Source: Planococcus shenhongbingii
GTDB taxonomy: Bacteria > Bacillota > Bacilli > Bacillales_A > Planococcaceae
Length of the DNA: 64,000 nt
Direction: 5' to 3'
Assembly (NCBI RefSeq): GCF_030413635.1
Contig: NZ_CP129235.1
Location: 3,720,001-3,784,000 of the forward strand
Position numbers and translations under genes: made by a program
In this document: positions 18,801 to 27,494 of the stretch, piece by piece
Layout of the letters: each line of letters starts with the position of its first letter
How positions within the stretch are numbered: the stretch's first letter is position 1
The notes under the pieces: generated by a model
Databases searched by the model: none
Told to the model about the DNA's origin: nothing
What the model saw: only the letters and a program-made list of their open reading frames with translations

Positions 18801-20192
18801 CTAGTTTTCAATTGGCTGATGCAATTGCTTATAGCTGGCACCAGGATGCGTTTCTTTCAATCCGGTCTGGCCTTTGCCGTAAATTTTTTCGCGGTACGTG
18901 CCTTCTGCATATTCTTTTTGGACAAGGCCGCGTTCCTGCAAGACAGGAATGACGAGTTCGACAAAGTCCACAAAGCTTCCAGGGGCAAGTGTATAAGCAA
19001 GGTTGAAGCCATCGACTCCTGTTTCTTCCACCCAATATTCGATTTCATCAGCGATTTGTTCCGGTGTCCCCACTGCCACTGGGCCTCTGCCGCCAATGCC
19101 GACAAATGTGGCAAGTTCGCGGATGGTCCATTTGCGGTCTGGATCGGCACGCGTAAACACTTCGACTGCTGATTGCATGGCGTTGCTTTGAATATACTCC
19201 AACGTTTCGTCTGGATCGTAGCCTGAAAAATCGATGCCCGTCCAACCGCCGAGAAGTGCGAGTGCCCCTTCATAACTGACATAGCTTTTCAGTTCTTCGT
19301 ATTTGGCTTGTGCTTCCGCTTCTGTTTTTCCGACGATCGCGGTGAACGTTGTGTAAACGATGACGTCTTCAGGATTGCGGCCGTTTGCCTGGATGCGTTC
19401 GCGCAATGCGGTTACCCCTTTTTTCACCACTTGGGTTGTGGGGCCGGCAGTAAATACCGATTCCGCATGCTTTGCCGCAAACTCCCGGCCGCGAGGTGAA
19501 GCACCTGCCTGGAACAGAACCGGCGTACGCTGCGGCGACGGTTCCGACAAATGAGCTCCAGGAACTTTGAAATATTCCCCTTCATGCCGGATGTCGTGCA
19601 CTTTTGAAGGGTCGGTGTAGACTTTCGCCTGTTTGTCCCGGACGACCGCATCGTCTTCCCAGCTTCCTTCCCATAGCTTATAGCAGACTTCCAGGTACTC
19701 AGCTGCGAAATCGTAGCGCTGGTCGTGGTTCATCTGGTCTTCAAGGCCAATATTGAGTGCTGCGCTTTTCAGATAAGAGGTAACGACGTTCCAGCCGATC
19801 CGTCCCTTAGTCAAATGATCCAATGTCGACATGCGCCGTGCAAATGTATAAGGATGTTCATGACTGACCGAAGCTGTAACACCGAAACTCAAATGTTTCG
19901 TGACTGAAGACATCAACGGCACTACCAGCAGCGGATCATTGACCGGAGACTGGACGGCGTTGCGGAGTGCAGCATCCCGGGATCCGTTATAAACATCATA
20001 AGTACCCAGTACATCCGCCAGGAACACTGCGTCGAATTTCCCTTTTTCCAATAGCTTGGCAAGTTCAATCCAATACTCACTGTCTGTGTAAGTATGGGAA
20101 CGGTCGTCTTCATGCAGCCATAAGCCCGGAGACTGATGCCCACCAGCACATACCATTTCAAATGCGTTCAAGTAAATTCGTTTCTTCGTCAT
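18801..20192 (-). CDS. LLM-class flavin-dependent monooxygenase (NtaA/SnaA/DszA type)
   Basis: A 463-residue two-component FMN monooxygenase of the group that oxidises nitrilotriacetate, dibenzothiophene sulfone or other organosulfur compounds using FMNH2 from a partner reductase. Family segments include GRIGWNVVTSYLKSAALNIG, FQAGASPRGREFAAKHAE and VGTPEQIADEIEYW. I start at ATG 20192, 6 nt after GAGGAGG. A SAM riboswitch lies upstream, so expression should rise when methionine/SAM is low. The enzyme therefore probably frees sulfur from an organosulfur source taken up by the downstream symporter. No flavin reductase lies beside it. Confidence 0.85.
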   Translation of the reverse strand: MTKKRIYLNAFEMVCAGGHQSPGLWLHEDDRSHTYTDSEYWIELAKLLEKGKFDAVFLADVLGTYDVYNGSRDAALRNAVQSPVNDPLLVVPLMSSVTKHLSFGVTASVSHEHPYTFARRMSTLDHLTKGRIGWNVVTSYLKSAALNIGLEDQMNHDQRYDFAAEYLEVCYKLWEGSWEDDAVVRDKQAKVYTDPSKVHDIRHEGEYFKVPGAHLSEPSPQRTPVLFQAGASPRGREFAAKHAESVFTAGPTTQVVKKGVTALRERIQANGRNPEDVIVYTTFTAIVGKTEAEAQAKYEELKSYVSYEGALALLGGWTGIDFSGYDPDETLEYIQSNAMQSAVEVFTRADPDRKWTIRELATFVGIGGRGPVAVGTPEQIADEIEYWVEETGVDGFNLAYTLAPGSFVDFVELVIPVLQERGLVQKEYAEGTYREKIYGKGQTGLKETHPGASYKQLHQPIEN

Positions 20193-20252
20193 ATTCATCC
20201 TCCTCATTGTTAATCATGAATTTGTGCGGCGACGTCAGCTGAAAATATAAAA

Positions 20253-20285
20253 GCCCTCTTTTCTCAACAATCGAGAAAAGAGGGC
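20253..20285 (-). terminator. Expression-platform terminator of the SAM riboswitch
   Basis: A 13-bp perfect stem (GCCCTCTTTTCTC with its complement) is followed on the minus strand by TTTT. It lies between the S-box aptamer and the monooxygenase gene. Confidence 0.85.
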
Positions 20286-20310
20286 CGTATAAATAGACAG
20301 AATCCGCTCT

Positions 20311-20413
20311 CTTATCTCCCAAGAAAAAATCTTGCTGGAATTAGCACCTTTCTGACAAATGTCAGAGGTTGCTGAAGCGTCAACGGGCCAGTCCCTCGGC
20401 TTCTCTGGATAAG
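20311..20413 (-). promoter_or_regulatory. SAM-I (S-box) riboswitch aptamer
   Basis: On the minus strand the sequence has the S-box signatures in order: CTTATCCAGAG, GAGGGACTGGCCC, CAGCAACC, AAGGTGCTAATTCCAGCA and the closing GAGATAAGAG. The terminal P1 stem pairs CTTATCC with AGATAAG. SAM binding favours the downstream terminator. It controls the monooxygenase-accessory-symporter unit. Confidence 0.95.
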
Positions 20414-20432
20414 ATTATTAAATTTAAATCCA

Positions 20433-20461
20433 ATCATAATACTAGGATATTTTAAAGTCAA
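20433..20461 (-). promoter_or_regulatory. Promoter of the SAM-riboswitch unit
   Basis: On the minus strand, TTGACT (20456-20461) is followed after exactly 17 nt by TATGAT (20433-20438). Transcription would start a few bases before the aptamer. This is a good vegetative sigma-A match. Confidence 0.7.
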
Positions 20462-20668
20462 CCAAACATTTCAAATTGTCCGATAAATTTTTATGGTATT
20501 CATTTACATTTTCATCTTTAAACCCTTTCTCTCATCATGTTTAAAGCGCTTCCAAAAATGCTCAATATTACTTCTGAATTTTTTCAAATTGTTTGTTGTT
20601 TTTTTCTGCAATAGGGACGGAGGTTATTATGTGTGACAGACCGGTTTTCAATTGCGGGATGTTTCTGA

Positions 20669-21520
20669 CTATATCAGAAACCAGACCACAATAAACAGCG
20701 TCATAGCGATATGAAAGAATGCGTGTGAAATCATAGCGATTTCAAGCCCTTTTCGCCAATACAGCCAGCCGAAGACGATGCCGACAAGCCCGTTGAGCAG
20801 CATCATCCGCGTCCAGACAGCCGTCGTCATCGGTACGGCGAGTGCGGTTGCCCCGAAATGACCAAGCGCGAACAGCAGCGAACTGATGGCAATCGCGATC
20901 CAGAACACAGCGGCAGATGGCGCACTGCGTGAACGCTGGAACCCTTTCCACATGCCCCACACAAGCAAGGACATCAACCCCCACCGGAGCAGCAATTCTT
21001 CTGTAATGCCACCGTAGAATATTCCGGATAACGTGTTCAAAAGATTCCTGGACTCGCGGCTCATTTGAAGCGCCCCCGGAAGATATGGCTGAAAGACAAG
21101 ATCCAGCACAAAGACAAGGGCAGCCGCTCCTGCTCCCGCCATAATCCCAATAGGAACGGCTTGTTTGAAAGAGCCTTTCTTTGGATCATCCGCTTTTCTG
21201 TTTATCTGAAAATACAGGTGGGATATCAGCCCTGTCTTGGGGGCAGTCACCAAACCCACTACTACAGCTGCCACCAGCAGAATCAGCGGATTGATCAATG
21301 ACAGCAGGACAAGAACAACCACTGGAATATCAGGTGCATCGGGCAGCGTTTGCAGCTGCGATTCAATTAGAGGGATTAAAGCAGGAACCAAAAAAATGAT
21401 GCCGACTGTACCGAGACCGAACAATGCGAAAAAAGTTTTCAGGAAATGCCTATTTTTCACTGGCTGTGTTTCTTGTCCGTGCGTTTTCGAAAGGTTTTGT
21501 TCATCAAAATAGCTTTTCAT
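20669..21520 (-). CDS. CPBP-family intramembrane metalloprotease
   Basis: A 283-residue membrane protein of the CAAX-protease/bacteriocin-processing (CPBP, Abi) family. The EExxxR motif is present as EELLLRW, and FALGHFG carries the second-motif histidine. A further histidine lies in ISHAFFH near the C-terminus. The substrate is unknown. ATG 21520 follows GGGAGGGG. A TTTCTGA/TCAGAAA hairpin overlaps the stop codon. Confidence 0.8.
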   Translation of the reverse strand: MKSYFDEQNLSKTHGQETQPVKNRHFLKTFFALFGLGTVGIIFLVPALIPLIESQLQTLPDAPDIPVVVLVLLSLINPLILLVAAVVVGLVTAPKTGLISHLYFQINRKADDPKKGSFKQAVPIGIMAGAGAAALVFVLDLVFQPYLPGALQMSRESRNLLNTLSGIFYGGITEELLLRWGLMSLLVWGMWKGFQRSRSAPSAAVFWIAIAISSLLFALGHFGATALAVPMTTAVWTRMMLLNGLVGIVFGWLYWRKGLEIAMISHAFFHIAMTLFIVVWFLI

Positions 21521-21658
21521 GACTACCCCTCCCAAATTCAATGGCTTATTTCCAATATATATAATTTTTTATTAAAAAACAGATAATTTGAAGAAACATT
21601 CAAAAAATTTTATACGCAATAAAAGATGGGCAGACTGCTGAAGCCAGATTGAAAAACA

Positions 21659-21681
21659 GCCCATCCCGCTTTGGAATGGGC
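21659..21681 (-). terminator. Terminator of maa
   Basis: GCCCATTCC pairs with GGGATGGGC (one mismatch, five-base loop), followed by TGTTTTT on the minus strand. Confidence 0.7.
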
Positions 21682-21701
21682 CGGCTTTTCAGCCGCATCA
21701 G

Positions 21702-22262
21702 TTATTCTTCCAGTTGTTTGATGACTCTGGCCGGATTGCCTCCGACAAAGACACCCGCCGGCACGTCTTTCGTAACAACCGCACCGGAAGCGATGACGGT
21801 GTTGTCCCCGATTGTTATGCCAGGATTAATCACAGCCCGGCCGCCGATCCAGACATTTGCTCCGATCGCAACCGGCTTTCCGAACTCCAATCCTGCATTA
21901 CGTTCTTTCGCATTCAGCGAATGTGTCGCTGTGTAAATATGGACGCCCGGCCCCATCATACAGTTCGCTCCAATCCGGATTTCGCAGACATCCAATAAGA
22001 CGCAGTCAAAATTAGCGTAGAAATTCTCGCCAACGTAGATGTTATAGCCGTAATCGCAGTGGAATACCGGTTCGACTTCCAGTTTGTTTCCTGTCGAGCC
22101 AAACAGTTCCTTTAATAAGCCGGTTCTTCTGTTGGCATCCGCTTCCAATGACTGATTGAACAGCCGGACCAATCTCCGTGCCTGGAGTCTGTCACTCAGC
22201 AATTCAGGGTCAGTCGCATCGTAAAGTGCACCTAGCAGCATTTTCTCTTTCTCGCTTCTCAT
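21702..22262 (-). CDS. maa: Maltose/galactoside O-acetyltransferase
   Basis: A 186-residue left-handed beta-helix acetyltransferase using acetyl-CoA. An N-terminal Mac domain ([17 protein letters not shown]) is followed by hexapeptide repeats. The catalytic histidine lies in TATHSLNA, and the family end [15 protein letters not shown] is present. I start at ATG 22262, 5 nt after GGAGAGG. The precise sugar acceptor is unproven. Confidence 0.85.
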   Translation of the reverse strand: MRSEKEKMLLGALYDATDPELLSDRLQARRLVRLFNQSLEADANRRTGLLKELFGSTGNKLEVEPVFHCDYGYNIYVGENFYANFDCVLLDVCEIRIGANCMMGPGVHIYTATHSLNAKERNAGLEFGKPVAIGANVWIGGRAVINPGITIGDNTVIASGAVVTKDVPAGVFVGGNPARVIKQLEE

Positions 22263-22383
22263 GTGATCCTCTCCCATCTATGGCTCTTTTTTATATCATC
22301 TTACTTCTCCAGACAAATGGCTACAGAAAAAAATCAATTGCCATAGATAAATGACCGGCGGAGACAGCCAAACAAAACAAAAG

Positions 22384-22410
22384 AAAGAGCCTCCGTTTTA
22401 AAGGCTCTTT
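22384..22410. terminator. Terminator
   Basis: AAAGAGCCT pairs with AGGCTCTTT, with T-rich flanks. It lies just past the stop of the MmgE/PrpD gene. Confidence 0.7.
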
Positions 22411-22421
22411 CTCTTTTGGTA

Positions 22422-23771
22422 TCAATTGTATATTTTTTCAGTATCGGCTTTCGTCAATTCAATCAATTCCGACAGATCCGTTTTTTCATCGATGATGTAC
22501 ATCGCTGTCCGAAGCTTGTTCGCACGTTCAGCGCCGATGATCGGATGGGTCAGGTTATTGAACTTTCTGGCCAAGTCTTCGTCGGTCATCGGGTTTTCAA
22601 TGCTGCCTGTCGCATTTTTCACGATATGCTCAATTGTGCTGCCGTCTTTCAGGAAAGCCGTCGCATACACTTCTTCTTCTTTAACGCTGTCATCGACTTT
22701 CGGTGAAATTTTCGAACGGAATGCGACCACTTTAGAATCAACGACTTTCGCGTCTGCGTATTGCGCTTCCCCCGCATCGCCTTCAAGGAATGCGACGGCT
22801 CCTGTATGGTAGATGCTGAATTTGCCGGCAAGTCCAGTCGGCGGAGTCGGTTTGCCGGTCAGCTCCAGCACGTATTGGTTGACGGTCAATTCGATGCGTT
22901 CTACGTCTTCCGCCGCTACTTGCTTGCCAAGTGCAATGCAAGCGTCGATGGACGGGTGCAGAACTATGCCGCATGCGTAGGGTTTAAAAGCGTTCTTCAG
23001 CAGCTCCCATTGCTCTCCCCATTTGATGTTCACTTTTGACAAATCATGTTCAGGCGCTAGGACATTGGCAAATCCGCGTTTCGCTTCCAGCACTTCTGTT
23101 GAACTCGTGAAGTTCTTTTTGGCAAGCATGGCCGCCATCAAGCCATTTTGCGCCGCTTTCCCCGGATGGAACGGTTTGGTCATCGTGCCGAACATTTCCC
23201 GAAGGCCGAATGACTGCGTCCCGGCGATGCCAAGCGCCCACGTCAGCTGTTCTTCGTCCAGTTCCAGCAGGATTCCCGCTGCAATAGCCGCCCCAAAAAC
23301 ACCCGTAGAGCTCGTGATGTGGTAGCCAAGATGGTAGTGGCTTGGATATACTGCATTCGCAATGCGCAGTTCCGCCTCGCAGCCGAGAATAAAAGCGTGA
23401 AGGACCTGCTCGCCTGTCAGGTTCAGTTTCTCTGCAAGTGCCAGCACGACCGGAGCAACCGGGCCGCTCGGATGGTGAATGGTATCAAGATGTGTATCGT
23501 CATAGTCAAAAATATGCGAAGACATGCCATTGATCAAGCTGCCGAGCAGCAGATCGACTTTTTCCGTACGGCCGAAAATGGATACCTGTTCAGAAGAATT
23601 GATGTCTTCTTTCAGCCCAAGCACCATATCGACCGATGGATGCTTTGATGCACCAATCGCCACGCCCATCCAGTTGAACAAGCTTCTTTTGCCATGGAGC
23701 TTTACTTCTTCCGGAATGTTGCTCATTTTTGTCTTCAATACATTTTGCACCAATGTTTTCGTTTCCATCAT
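22422..23771 (-). CDS. MmgE/PrpD-family protein
   Basis: A 449-residue enzyme of the family containing 2-methylcitrate dehydratase, cis-aconitate decarboxylase and iminodisuccinate epimerase. Typical segments are SSHIFDYDDTHLDTIHHPSG and FGTMTKPFHPGKAAQNG. No prpB, prpC or mmgD gene is nearby, so the methylcitrate cycle is not indicated. It overlaps the upstream GntR regulator by 4 nt, so the two are cotranscribed and the regulator probably responds to its substrate, which remains unknown. Confidence 0.8.
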   Translation of the reverse strand: MMETKTLVQNVLKTKMSNIPEEVKLHGKRSLFNWMGVAIGASKHPSVDMVLGLKEDINSSEQVSIFGRTEKVDLLLGSLINGMSSHIFDYDDTHLDTIHHPSGPVAPVVLALAEKLNLTGEQVLHAFILGCEAELRIANAVYPSHYHLGYHITSSTGVFGAAIAAGILLELDEEQLTWALGIAGTQSFGLREMFGTMTKPFHPGKAAQNGLMAAMLAKKNFTSSTEVLEAKRGFANVLAPEHDLSKVNIKWGEQWELLKNAFKPYACGIVLHPSIDACIALGKQVAAEDVERIELTVNQYVLELTGKPTPPTGLAGKFSIYHTGAVAFLEGDAGEAQYADAKVVDSKVVAFRSKISPKVDDSVKEEEVYATAFLKDGSTIEHIVKNATGSIENPMTDEDLARKFNNLTHPIIGAERANKLRTAMYIIDEKTDLSELIELTKADTEKIYN

Positions 23772-24427
23772 CCGTTTCCACCCTCTGCTATTTTTTTAAA
23801 CGCGTTTTCTTTCGCTTTTCGCACATGGAACCTCGCCATGCTTTCCGCAACATCCCCATCCCCCGATTGGATTGCACTAATCATCATCTTATGTTCTTCC
23901 ACATTTCGCAGCGGACGTCCGGCTTGAGACAAAGACGTCGACATCATCAAGCCGATTTGCGTCTGCAGCATTGTCATGATGGCTTCCAGATAAAAGTTTT
24001 CAGACAGCCGTGTCAGCGCCAGATGGAATTCCGAATTGATGTCGGCCAATTCTTTGATATTGTTGGCGGCCGCTTCTTTTTCCGCCTTTGCGACGTAGCT
24101 GTTTAACTCATCGATGATTTCCGGTGTCTGGATTTGGGAAAGCGTCCGAGCCGCCAGTCCCTCCAGCACTTCCCTCACTTCATACAGCTGCGCCACTTTT
24201 TCCATCGTCAGCGTGGCGACTTTCACGCCTTTATGTGGCACATGCGTCACCAGTCCCTGCTCTTCAAGTTTCCGGATCGCTTCCCGGACCGGTGTCCGGC
24301 TCACGCCAATCTTCTCTGCCAGCTCTCTTTCCGTCAGCGTCTGCCCTGGTTTGATGTCCCCTGTGCGGATGGCGTTATACAGATAATCATAGACAGAGTT
24401 CTTTTTTACTTCAGTAATATGAATCAT
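23768..24427 (-). CDS. GntR-family regulator (FCD type)
   Basis: A 219-residue FadR-subfamily repressor. The N-terminal winged helix contains LTERELAEKIGVSRTPVREA. The C-terminal FCD domain holds the helical pocket with likely metal-binding residues (DINSEFHLAL, EEHKMMISAI). It is followed directly by the MmgE/PrpD gene. Palindromes containing GTATAC upstream fit FCD-type operators and suggest autoregulation. Confidence 0.87.
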   Translation of the reverse strand: MIHITEVKKNSVYDYLYNAIRTGDIKPGQTLTERELAEKIGVSRTPVREAIRKLEEQGLVTHVPHKGVKVATLTMEKVAQLYEVREVLEGLAARTLSQIQTPEIIDELNSYVAKAEKEAAANNIKELADINSEFHLALTRLSENFYLEAIMTMLQTQIGLMMSTSLSQAGRPLRNVEEHKMMISAIQSGDGDVAESMARFHVRKAKENAFKKIAEGGNG

Positions 24428-24450
24428 GGATTGGCTCCTGTCTTTTTAAG

Positions 24451-24535
24451 ATGGTATACCATTTTTTAATAAAGTATAGATAAATAAGTATATTTCGTCA
24501 ATTTTAAATTAAGATATGCTATATTGTATACCAAT
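24451..24535. promoter_or_regulatory. Two GTATAC-centred operator candidates
   Basis: ATGGTATACCAT at 24451-24462 is a perfect 12-bp palindrome. ATTGTATACCAAT at 24523-24535 is a near-copy 60 bp further upstream. Both lie upstream of the GntR gene and resemble FCD-family sites of the TTGTATACAA kind. Confidence 0.6.
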
Positions 24536-24669
24536 TATTCATTAATGAGTGACTCATCGTCCTTTCGGCGTTGCAATTCAACAGCACTTTAATGCAGAAA
24601 CCTGTTTTCTCCGCTTGTTTATTGGTCTTTTATTCAATACGATAAAAGAAAAACGAGGAGGTTGAAGAG

Positions 24670-25065
24670 ATGAACGATGAAACCCGCTCGGTTTTTATTG
24701 AAGCCGACCCTGAAACTGTCTGAACGGCGCTGGCAAATGACGAGAATTTTTCGGCCTGGTATGCACCTGGTTCGGTGTGGAGGATACCGGAGCTCGAAGT
24801 CGGCTGCAAGGCGCTGTTTACGCTGATGCCGAGTGAGCACAACCAGCTGGAAGAAGGCGAACATGTGGACATGAGCTTTACAATCACGGAAGTCGTGCCG
24901 CACAGCCGCTTTTCCTATACTGCAGATGACGACCAGCTCCATTTCATCTTTGATCTGCGCCCAGAAAACGCCGGCACCCGCGTGACCGTCAACATGGACG
25001 GCTTTCAGCTCAGCCTTGAGAATTTAAAGGCTTTTGCAGAAGGGCGGGAACTTCCGAATATTTAA
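24670..25065 (+). pseudogene. SRPBCC/AHSA1-domain gene with an in-frame TGA at codon 18
   Basis: A good ribosome site (GAGGAGG) precedes ATG 24670. The frame reads through residue 17 (…EADPETV) to TGA at 24721-24723, then continues as TALANDENFSAWYAPGS to a stop at 25065. The fold is SRPBCC/AHSA1-like. In this family the TGA position is normally Trp (V-W-x-A-L), so a TGG-to-TGA nonsense change is the simplest reading. Because this genome decodes UGA as Sec, readthrough cannot be excluded, but the hairpins after this UGA are weak. Confidence 0.55.
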
Positions 25066-25073
25066 GCGCAGAC

Positions 25074-25109
25074 AAAAAGCAGCCGTCCCATTTGGAACAG
25101 CTGCTTTTT
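25074..25109. terminator. Bidirectional terminator
   Basis: AAAAAGCAGC pairs with GCTGCTTTTT between the SRPBCC gene and the convergent ktrA gene. Confidence 0.75.
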
Positions 25110-25122
25110 CAATTTGCTGTAT

Positions 25123-25779
25123 TTAGATGCCTCTGTCTTCCAGCCTCTTCAAATCATCTCTGTGGCCCATGACAACCAGTATGTCCCCAAGCTCAATTTG
25201 ATCATTTGGAAGCGGGGCAATATTCACTTCTTCCACGCGTTTGATCGCTAATACGATGCATTTGTATTTTTCGCGGATATTTAATTGGTTTAAGGTTTTA
25301 TCAGCTACTTTTGCAGATGCGACCAGTTCAATGATGCTGTATTTATTGGATAAGTCGATATAATCGATGATTTTTTCAGAATTCATATGCTGTGCAACCC
25401 GAATTCCCATCTCGTTTTCGGGCTGGATGACTTTATCGGCGCCTACTTTCTCCAATATCTTCTGGTGCTGCAAATCCCGCGCTTTGACCCAGACCTTCGC
25501 AATCCCGATTTCTTTCAGCATGAGTGTGCACAAAACGCTTGCTTGCAAGTTATCTCCAATCGCCACAATCGCATGATCGAAGTTCCGTACGCCGAGCGAC
25601 TTCAGCTCACTTTCGTCCGTGGCATTAGCGACAACGGCATGGGACGAATAATCCCTTATGCCATCCACCCGGTCCACTTTTGTATCAATCGCCAGCACTT
25701 CATGGCCCAGCCGGTAAAGTTCTTTGCAAACGCTGGTGCCGAATCTGCCCAGCCCGATTACCACGACTTGTTTTTTCAT
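25123..25779 (-). CDS. ktrA: Potassium channel regulatory subunit KtrA
   Basis: A 218-residue cytosolic RCK protein that gates the KtrB potassium channel. The RCK_N domain has the nucleotide-binding GLGRFG motif, and the RCK_C domain spans about residues 135-218. IEELVASAKV-like and MGHRDDLKRLEDRG segments resemble B. subtilis KtrA more than KtrC. ATG 25779 follows AGAGGG. No ktrB lies next to it, so the membrane partner is elsewhere. Confidence 0.8.
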   Translation of the reverse strand: MKKQVVVIGLGRFGTSVCKELYRLGHEVLAIDTKVDRVDGIRDYSSHAVVANATDESELKSLGVRNFDHAIVAIGDNLQASVLCTLMLKEIGIAKVWVKARDLQHQKILEKVGADKVIQPENEMGIRVAQHMNSEKIIDYIDLSNKYSIIELVASAKVADKTLNQLNIREKYKCIVLAIKRVEEVNIAPLPNDQIELGDILVVMGHRDDLKRLEDRGI

Positions 25780-25901
25780 GACGTTCCCTCTTTTCTGCAA
25801 CAATGAAAACTCTTTGCATACAGTATAGCCTCCTGCTTTCAGGAGGTGAAGCGTTTCATTTTAAATCAATGAAATCAAGCAGACTTTTTCTGGTGGCCGC
25901 T

Positions 25902-26006
25902 TGAGTTGCGACCTTTTCGCAGCGAGTTGCAACCAATTGGCTATGAGTTCCGACGAATATGGTTTGAATTGCGCCGAATCCCCTTTGAGTTCCGACAGAT
26001 CTATTA
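25902..26006. repeat. Five-copy 21-bp tandem repeat
   Basis: Units begin GAGTTGCGACC (25902), GAGTTGCAACC (25923), GAGTTCCGACG (25944), GAATTGCGCCG (25965) and GAGTTCCGACA (25986), spaced exactly 21 bp. On the plus strand the units read as seven-residue peptides of the form E-F/L-R-R-I-x-F. The frame has no convincing ribosome site. The rest of the 25780-26313 gap holds only the promoter given separately. Confidence 0.8.
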
Positions 26007-26238
26007 TCTGGCGAAAATTCCGTCCATCTTATTTTGCAATTACTGCTCAAGCGTCTCTGTTCTAATAAAGTCTTCTTCAATAGGTGTTACAGTTCCGGCT
26101 AAAGTTTTGCCAACATGCTCCATTTCTTTATTTTACAATACCAACGCAAACATATAGCAAAAGGTGCAGGCCAGCTAAGAATACGCTTGAATCAACTATA
26201 CTTTCACGCATCAACGTGTTAAATCGTTAAAGTTTATC

Positions 26239-26267
26239 TTGATTTTTGTCAGAATAGTTTCTATAGT
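26239..26267 (+). promoter_or_regulatory. Promoter of the PTS IIC gene
   Basis: TTGATT at 26239-26244 and TATAGT at 26262-26267 are separated by exactly 17 nt, 46 nt upstream of the start codon. Confidence 0.6.
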
Positions 26268-26313
26268 TATTCTTATATAATTTTTCAACCCAAAATGGAC
26301 AGGAGAGGTAATT

Positions 26314-27351
26314 ATGAAAGAGTTTATCAGTAAGTTGTTGAACGGCATGAGTATCGGAGTTGTCGTCGCTTTAATACCGAATGCATTATTAGGGGAAATT
26401 TTAAAGCTGCTGATCCCATATTATCCTCCTTTCCAGCATCTATTGGATATCACGATATTCACGATGAGCCTGCTGCCGGTATTGATCGGAGTCATGGTGG
26501 GAATCACGTTTAAACTGACACCTATTCAAACCGCCAGTGTCGGCATTGCTTCCATGGTCGGCAGCGGTGTTATTGTGAAAACCGCTGAAGGCGTGATGAC
26601 GCTGAACGGCATCGGGATTGTTCTTAATATCGGCATTACTGCGGCGCTGGCAGTGCTGTTCGTTCAGTTTCTTGGCGATAAGCTAAAAGCTTATGCCATT
26701 CTTCTGATGCCAACTCTCAGCATCCTGATTCCGGGTATGGCGGGGTACTTGCTGCTGCCTTATATGCAAAAGTCCACGGGGTTCCTAGGGCAGATTATCG
26801 ATCATATTACGACGCTTCAGCCTGTGCTGATGGGCGCCATCATCGCCATGATTTTCTGTGTGATCATCCTGTTGCCAATTTCTACGGTAGGCGTCGCTAC
26901 AGTCATCATGCTGTCAGGCATTGGCGCCGGGGCAGCCAACCTTGGAATTGTGGCAGCCGGAGTCGGGCTTGCCATCACCAGTTATAAAGCAAATTCTCTT
27001 GGAACAGCGCTTGCACACGTCCTTGGTTCGCCTAAAATTCAGATGAAGAATTTCTTGATGAAACCGAAAATCGCTTTTCCGATGCTGATTACCGCTGCCA
27101 TTCTCGGCGCGCTTGCCGGCGTACTGAATATCCAGGGCACTCCATACAGCGCGGGGTTCGGTTTATCAGGCCTTGTTGGACCGCTGAATTACATGAACCT
27201 TGCTGAAGGCGGATGGAACGCCCGCAATATCACGGTGATGCTCAGCACGTTCTTGGTTTTGCCAATTCTTTTGAATGTCGCGTTGATTTACGTATTCGCC
27301 CGCAAGCTGAAAATGATTAAAGCCGAAGACTATAAATTGAATTTTGACTGA
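26314..27351 (+). CDS. PTS_EIIC_2-type membrane protein
   Basis: A 345-residue integral membrane protein of the PTS transporter subunit IIC family (PF13303 type), with about ten helices. It has glycine-rich segments such as SVGIASMVGSGVIVKTAEG and GAGAANLGIVAAGVGLAI. Unlike complete PTS permeases, no IIA or IIB gene is nearby, so it may act as a stand-alone carrier or borrow partners. The substrate is unknown. AGGAGAGG precedes the ATG. Confidence 0.75.
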   Translation: MKEFISKLLNGMSIGVVVALIPNALLGEILKLLIPYYPPFQHLLDITIFTMSLLPVLIGVMVGITFKLTPIQTASVGIASMVGSGVIVKTAEGVMTLNGIGIVLNIGITAALAVLFVQFLGDKLKAYAILLMPTLSILIPGMAGYLLLPYMQKSTGFLGQIIDHITTLQPVLMGAIIAMIFCVIILLPISTVGVATVIMLSGIGAGAANLGIVAAGVGLAITSYKANSLGTALAHVLGSPKIQMKNFLMKPKIAFPMLITAAILGALAGVLNIQGTPYSAGFGLSGLVGPLNYMNLAEGGWNARNITVMLSTFLVLPILLNVALIYVFARKLKMIKAEDYKLNFD

Positions 27352-27361
27352 TTCTGAAAAT

Positions 27362-27385
27362 GAGGCCCATTTCGGCCTCTTTTTC
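27362..27385 (+). terminator. Terminator
   Basis: GAGGCC pairs with GGCCTC around a six-base loop, followed by a T run, 10 nt after the PTS IIC stop. Confidence 0.8.
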
Positions 27386-27494
27386 TATTTTTTCTCTATC
27401 CTAAAAAGGAATGCCGCCGTCTTGCAGCGAATCATGTATAAAGCCATAAACTCCATTCCCTTCCGACAGCCAGGCCATACAAAGGAGAATCATC

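Noticed and set aside
25906..26157. 83-codon frame over the 21-bp tandem array as a protein gene
   Set aside because: No ribosome site was found, and the part beyond the repeats does not look coding. Kept only as a repeat.
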